Shown: positions 61,673-64,000 of the stretch, piece after piece
Layout: every line of letters starts with the position of its first letter
How positions within the stretch are numbered: position 1 is the first letter of the stretch
DNA from: Terriglobales bacterium
Lineage (GTDB): Bacteria; Acidobacteriota; Terriglobia; Terriglobales; Acidobacteriaceae
Reading direction: 5' to 3'
Assembly (NCBI GenBank): GCA_035567895.1
Contig: DATMPC010000028.1
Location: 1-64,000 of the forward strand
Length of the DNA: 64,000 nt
Notes under the pieces: model-generated
Told to the model about the DNA's origin: nothing
Databases searched by the model: none
Seen by the model: the letters and a program-made list of their open reading frames with translations, nothing else
Translations under genes and position numbers: made by a program

Positions 61673-63613
61673 TTAGTCCTGATCGTTGCTTGCGCGCTTC
61701 CAGTTCATGATCTCGCCTAGCGTTGTGGTTGAGCTAGAAACCGGCTGCTTATACGCTTCCACGTCCGCGCGGCTCGCCTCTTCGCCGACTGCGCGGAGGC
61801 TGAGTCCGACCTTCTTCTCTTCCGGATTCATTTTGATGATCTTGAAGTCGTACTCTTGTCCCGGCTCAAGCTTGAGCGGAGTGCCGTGTGAGTCGGTCGC
61901 CTCGGAGTTATGGCAAAGGCCTTCAACGCCTTCGGAGATCTCGACGAACGCTCCGAACTGCGCTGTGCGCAGCACCTTGCCGTGAACGACATCGCCGAGA
62001 CGATGTTGAGCGAAGAACGTCTCCCATACATCGGGCTGCATTTGCTTGATGCCGAGCGAAAGTCGGCGATGCTCAGGCTCGATCGCGAGCACTTGCGCCT
62101 TAACCTTCTCGCCCTTCTTAAGCACCTCGGAAGGATGCTTGACGCGCTTGGTCCAACTCAGGTTACTGACGTGTACCAAGCCATCAATACCGTCTTCGAT
62201 TTCGATGAAGGCGCCGAAGTCAGTCAGATTGCGAACCTTGCCTTCGACAACGCTGCCCACCGGATACTTCTCGTGCAACTGCTCCCATGGATTCTGCTCA
62301 AGCTGCTTCAGTCCAAGGGAAATGCGCCGCTCCGTCGGGTTCACGTTCAGCACCACAGTCTCGACTTCGTCGCCAGGCTTCACGATCTTCGATGGATGCT
62401 TCATCCGCTTGGACCACGTCATTTCACTGACGTGAACAAGACCTTCGATTCCTTGTTCCAACTCGACAAAAGCTCCGTAGTCAGTGACGCTTAGAACCCG
62501 TCCTTTAACGTGCGCGCCCACTGGATAACGCTCCGCGGCATCGAGCCAAGGATCAGGGGTGAGCTGCTTGAAACCGAGCGAAACCCGCTGCTTGTCCTTG
62601 TCGAACTTAAGAACCTTTACGTGGATCTCATCGCCAACGTTCACCAGATCACGAGGATGCGTGAGGCGTCCCCACGACATGTCGGTGATGTGCAGCAGAC
62701 CGTCGAGGCCGCCCAAATCGACGAACGCGCCGTAATCGGTAAGATTCTTAACGGTTCCCGTGAGAACAGCGCCCTCTTCCAAGTGCTCCAGCGTCTTGGA
62801 GCGCTTCTCCGACTGCTCTTCTTCCAGCAGTTGCTTGCGCGAAACTACGATGTTGCCCCGCTTCTTGTTCAGCTTAATGACGCGGACATCGATCTCGTGG
62901 CCTTTGTAGCCGTCGAGGTTGCGCACCGGCTTCAGGTCAACCTGAGAACCGGGCAGGAAGGCGCGAACGCCCCCTACATCCACCGAGAGGCCGCCCTTCA
63001 CGCGATCGACAACATAGCCCTTGATGGTGCTCTTGTCGTTGTAAGCCTTCTCGATGTCGTCCCAAACACGGACGCGGGCTGCCTTCTCGTGCGAAAGCAG
63101 GGTGTAGCCTTCCTCTGTCTCACCGCGATCAATGACCACATCGATGCTGTCGCCAGGCTTGAAGCGCGGCTGGCCGTCGCGTCCGATGACTTGGGCAATT
63201 GGCACCATGCCTTCGGATTTGAATCCGACGTCGACGACAACATACTTTTCGGTCAGGTTTACCACTGTCCCCTTTTGGATATGGTCCTCGGCGGGAGCGG
63301 CAGTTTCTGCAGCCGATTGCTCGGCTTCAAAACTTTCCAGGGCAGCGGCAAAGTCCATCTCCTCGCGTGGAGATTCCGGCGCGTGGTGAGCGCTGGTCTC
63401 GAGCTCGGGAGCGGATGATTGTGGGTTTTCGGTGGCGAGTGCGGTGGTTTCAACAGTTTCAGTAGTCAGGGTTGTATTCTCGTGATTGGAATTTTGCGAG
63501 CTTCCAGTGTGCGCGGTTGCTGGTTCAGGTTCGTGTGAGGAAGTCTGCGTGCTTGCAGAGCCCTCTTCGACGATCGGGTTCAGGTCGCGGGCTGTGCTCT
63601 CTTCGAACAACAT
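61673..63613 (-). CDS. rpsA: 30S ribosomal protein S1
   Basis: The 646-residue protein has about 110 N-terminal residues rich in Ser/Thr/Glu/Pro, then six S1 RNA-binding domains (GTVVNLTEKYVVVDVGFKSE; ...GGLSVDVGGVRAFLPGSQ; GTVKNLTDYGAFVDLGGLDG; GRVLSVTDYGAFVELEQGIE; GKVRNLTDFGAFIEIEDGID; GKVLRTAQFGAFVEISEGVE). The third to sixth are closest to each other. It binds mRNA on the 30S subunit. The N-terminal extension is longer than in E. coli S1 and low in complexity. Confidence 0.95.
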   Translation of the reverse strand: MLFEESTARDLNPIVEEGSASTQTSSHEPEPATAHTGSSQNSNHENTTLTTETVETTALATENPQSSAPELETSAHHAPESPREEMDFAAALESFEAEQSAAETAAPAEDHIQKGTVVNLTEKYVVVDVGFKSEGMVPIAQVIGRDGQPRFKPGDSIDVVIDRGETEEGYTLLSHEKAARVRVWDDIEKAYNDKSTIKGYVVDRVKGGLSVDVGGVRAFLPGSQVDLKPVRNLDGYKGHEIDVRVIKLNKKRGNIVVSRKQLLEEEQSEKRSKTLEHLEEGAVLTGTVKNLTDYGAFVDLGGLDGLLHITDMSWGRLTHPRDLVNVGDEIHVKVLKFDKDKQRVSLGFKQLTPDPWLDAAERYPVGAHVKGRVLSVTDYGAFVELEQGIEGLVHVSEMTWSKRMKHPSKIVKPGDEVETVVLNVNPTERRISLGLKQLEQNPWEQLHEKYPVGSVVEGKVRNLTDFGAFIEIEDGIDGLVHVSNLSWTKRVKHPSEVLKKGEKVKAQVLAIEPEHRRLSLGIKQMQPDVWETFFAQHRLGDVVHGKVLRTAQFGAFVEISEGVEGLCHNSEATDSHGTPLKLEPGQEYDFKIIKMNPEEKKVGLSLRAVGEEASRADVEAYKQPVSSSTTTLGEIMNWKRASNDQD

Positions 63614-63790
63614 TGTCCTTCTCGGTCGCGCTCACGCCACGGGATCGTCCCGAAGAGACAGAGGGTGGTACCCGGCTGCCCGGATGAGCGGACTGATGGC
63701 TGCATAAGCTCTCTTGAGTGTGGGCCCGTTCGGGCTAGAGGAAACTCTGCGGCCGGATCAACCAACAACGCTTCCGTTGCTGGCCAATGT
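63614..63790 (-). other. rpsA 5' leader
   Basis: About 175 bases between the proposed transcription start and the rpsA ATG. It contains a GCCC-GAAC-GGGC hairpin (63721-63735 region) and other small stems. Autogenous control by S1 through its leader is known in other bacteria; here it is inference. Confidence 0.35.
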
Positions 63791-63794
63791 TCTG

Positions 63795-63824
63795 ACTATA
63801 GCAACCGCTCGGAGACAGTGTCAA
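63795..63824 (-). promoter_or_regulatory. Sigma-70 promoter for rpsA
   Basis: On the minus strand TTGACA (63824-63819), 18-bp spacer, TATAGT (63800-63795). A perfect -35 and five of six at -10. Transcription would begin near 63788. The remaining 63825-64000 holds no supported gene. Confidence 0.75.
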
Positions 63825-64000
63825 ACCCCGCAAGCTCAAGTTGAATAGCGAGTTAATGTCATTTTCGCGCGAAGCGATAACTAATAGAGATGCCTCGCGC
63901 TGCAGAGCCGTCCAAAGTATCCGACCTACGCACATAGAGTGTGCCGATACCTCGCCGAAGACCGCGGAAAATTCACTAGCCAAGTACAGATCACGGAAAA

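Noticed and set aside
62510-63418. 302-residue plus-strand ORF
   Set aside because: It is antisense to rpsA, whose six S1 domains are unambiguous.
63735-63983. 82-residue minus-strand ORF upstream of rpsA
   Set aside because: It contains the rpsA promoter and has no ribosome site or family resemblance.
1-64000. tRNA or rRNA genes
   Set aside because: No cloverleaf with the usual T-loop and anticodon features and no conserved rRNA segments were found by reading; a tRNAscan run would settle this.

Overview
The window looks like a chromosomal segment of an Acidobacteriota bacterium (Terriglobia-like). This is inferred from several things seen together: two very large TonB-dependent receptors with an N-terminal carboxypeptidase-regulatory-like domain, a BNR-propeller 'glycosyl hydrolase', a sigma/anti-sigma pair beside an ARPP-1 protein, a CysO/JAMM/CysM sulfur-carrier cluster, and many dispersed palindromic intergenic repeats. 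No rRNA, tRNA, CRISPR array or prophage was recognised. LAYOUT. 0-9 kb is accessory metabolism: a truncated SDR with a divergent LysR regulator, a peroxiredoxin-like gene with an in-frame TGA exactly at its catalytic Cys codon (candidate selenoprotein), a periplasmic zinc deacylase, a Tat-exported molybdenum hydroxylase operon (2Fe-2S subunit, Mo subunit, di-haem cytochrome; each joined by a 4-bp ATGA overlap), a DUF1080 lipoprotein, and an SSS symporter with DUF3311. 9-13 kb carries hemY, a tiny membrane protein, adenosine deaminase and a VapBC module. 13-22 kb is one long leftward envelope block: tgt-yajC-secD-secF, tonB-exbB-exbD-exbD and a TPR lipoprotein, with yfiT and a thioesterase upstream. 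23-30 kb holds the two TonB-dependent receptors, probably energised by that TonB/ExbBD system. 30-42 kb contains a 560-bp inverted-repeat element carrying a GIY-YIG nuclease, a BNR protein, a DegP/HtrA protease, coaE-folD, a Trm112-like protein, an anti-sigma/sigma pair and ARPP-1. 42-53 kb contains a MacB-like permease, dinB, an ABC-F protein, DoxX, DUF2461 and the cysM-JAMM-cysO-moeB cluster. 53-64 kb holds an amidase, trpG, trpE, a YhaM-like exonuclease, a SurA-like isomerase, hemE-hemH and rpsA with a good promoter. HOW IT FITS TOGETHER. SecDF-YajC exports envelope proteins, SurA-like and HtrA-like proteins maintain them, and TonB-ExbBD powers the receptors. HemE, HemH and HemY supply late haem biosynthesis from two loci. 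The cysM cluster encodes a ubiquitin-like sulfur-carrier route to cysteine: MoeB-type activation, a CysO-type carrier, a JAMM peptidase and a CysM-type synthase. MOST NOTABLE. (1) A UxxC-type selenoprotein candidate. (2) A REPIN-like repeat population (paired inverted GTCATTC...GARGAATCYC arms at 30.3, 35.4, 41.9 and 51.5 kb plus singles) in which one member spans a GIY-YIG nuclease gene from repeat to repeat; this could be a mobile system analogous to REP/RAYT but with a different nuclease. (3) A CysO-like protein whose diglycine is followed by a 31-residue tail partly encoded by an intergenic repeat, beside a JAMM peptidase that could remove it. (4) Two unexplained structured RNA candidates at 9.35-9.51 and 41.38-41.49 kb.
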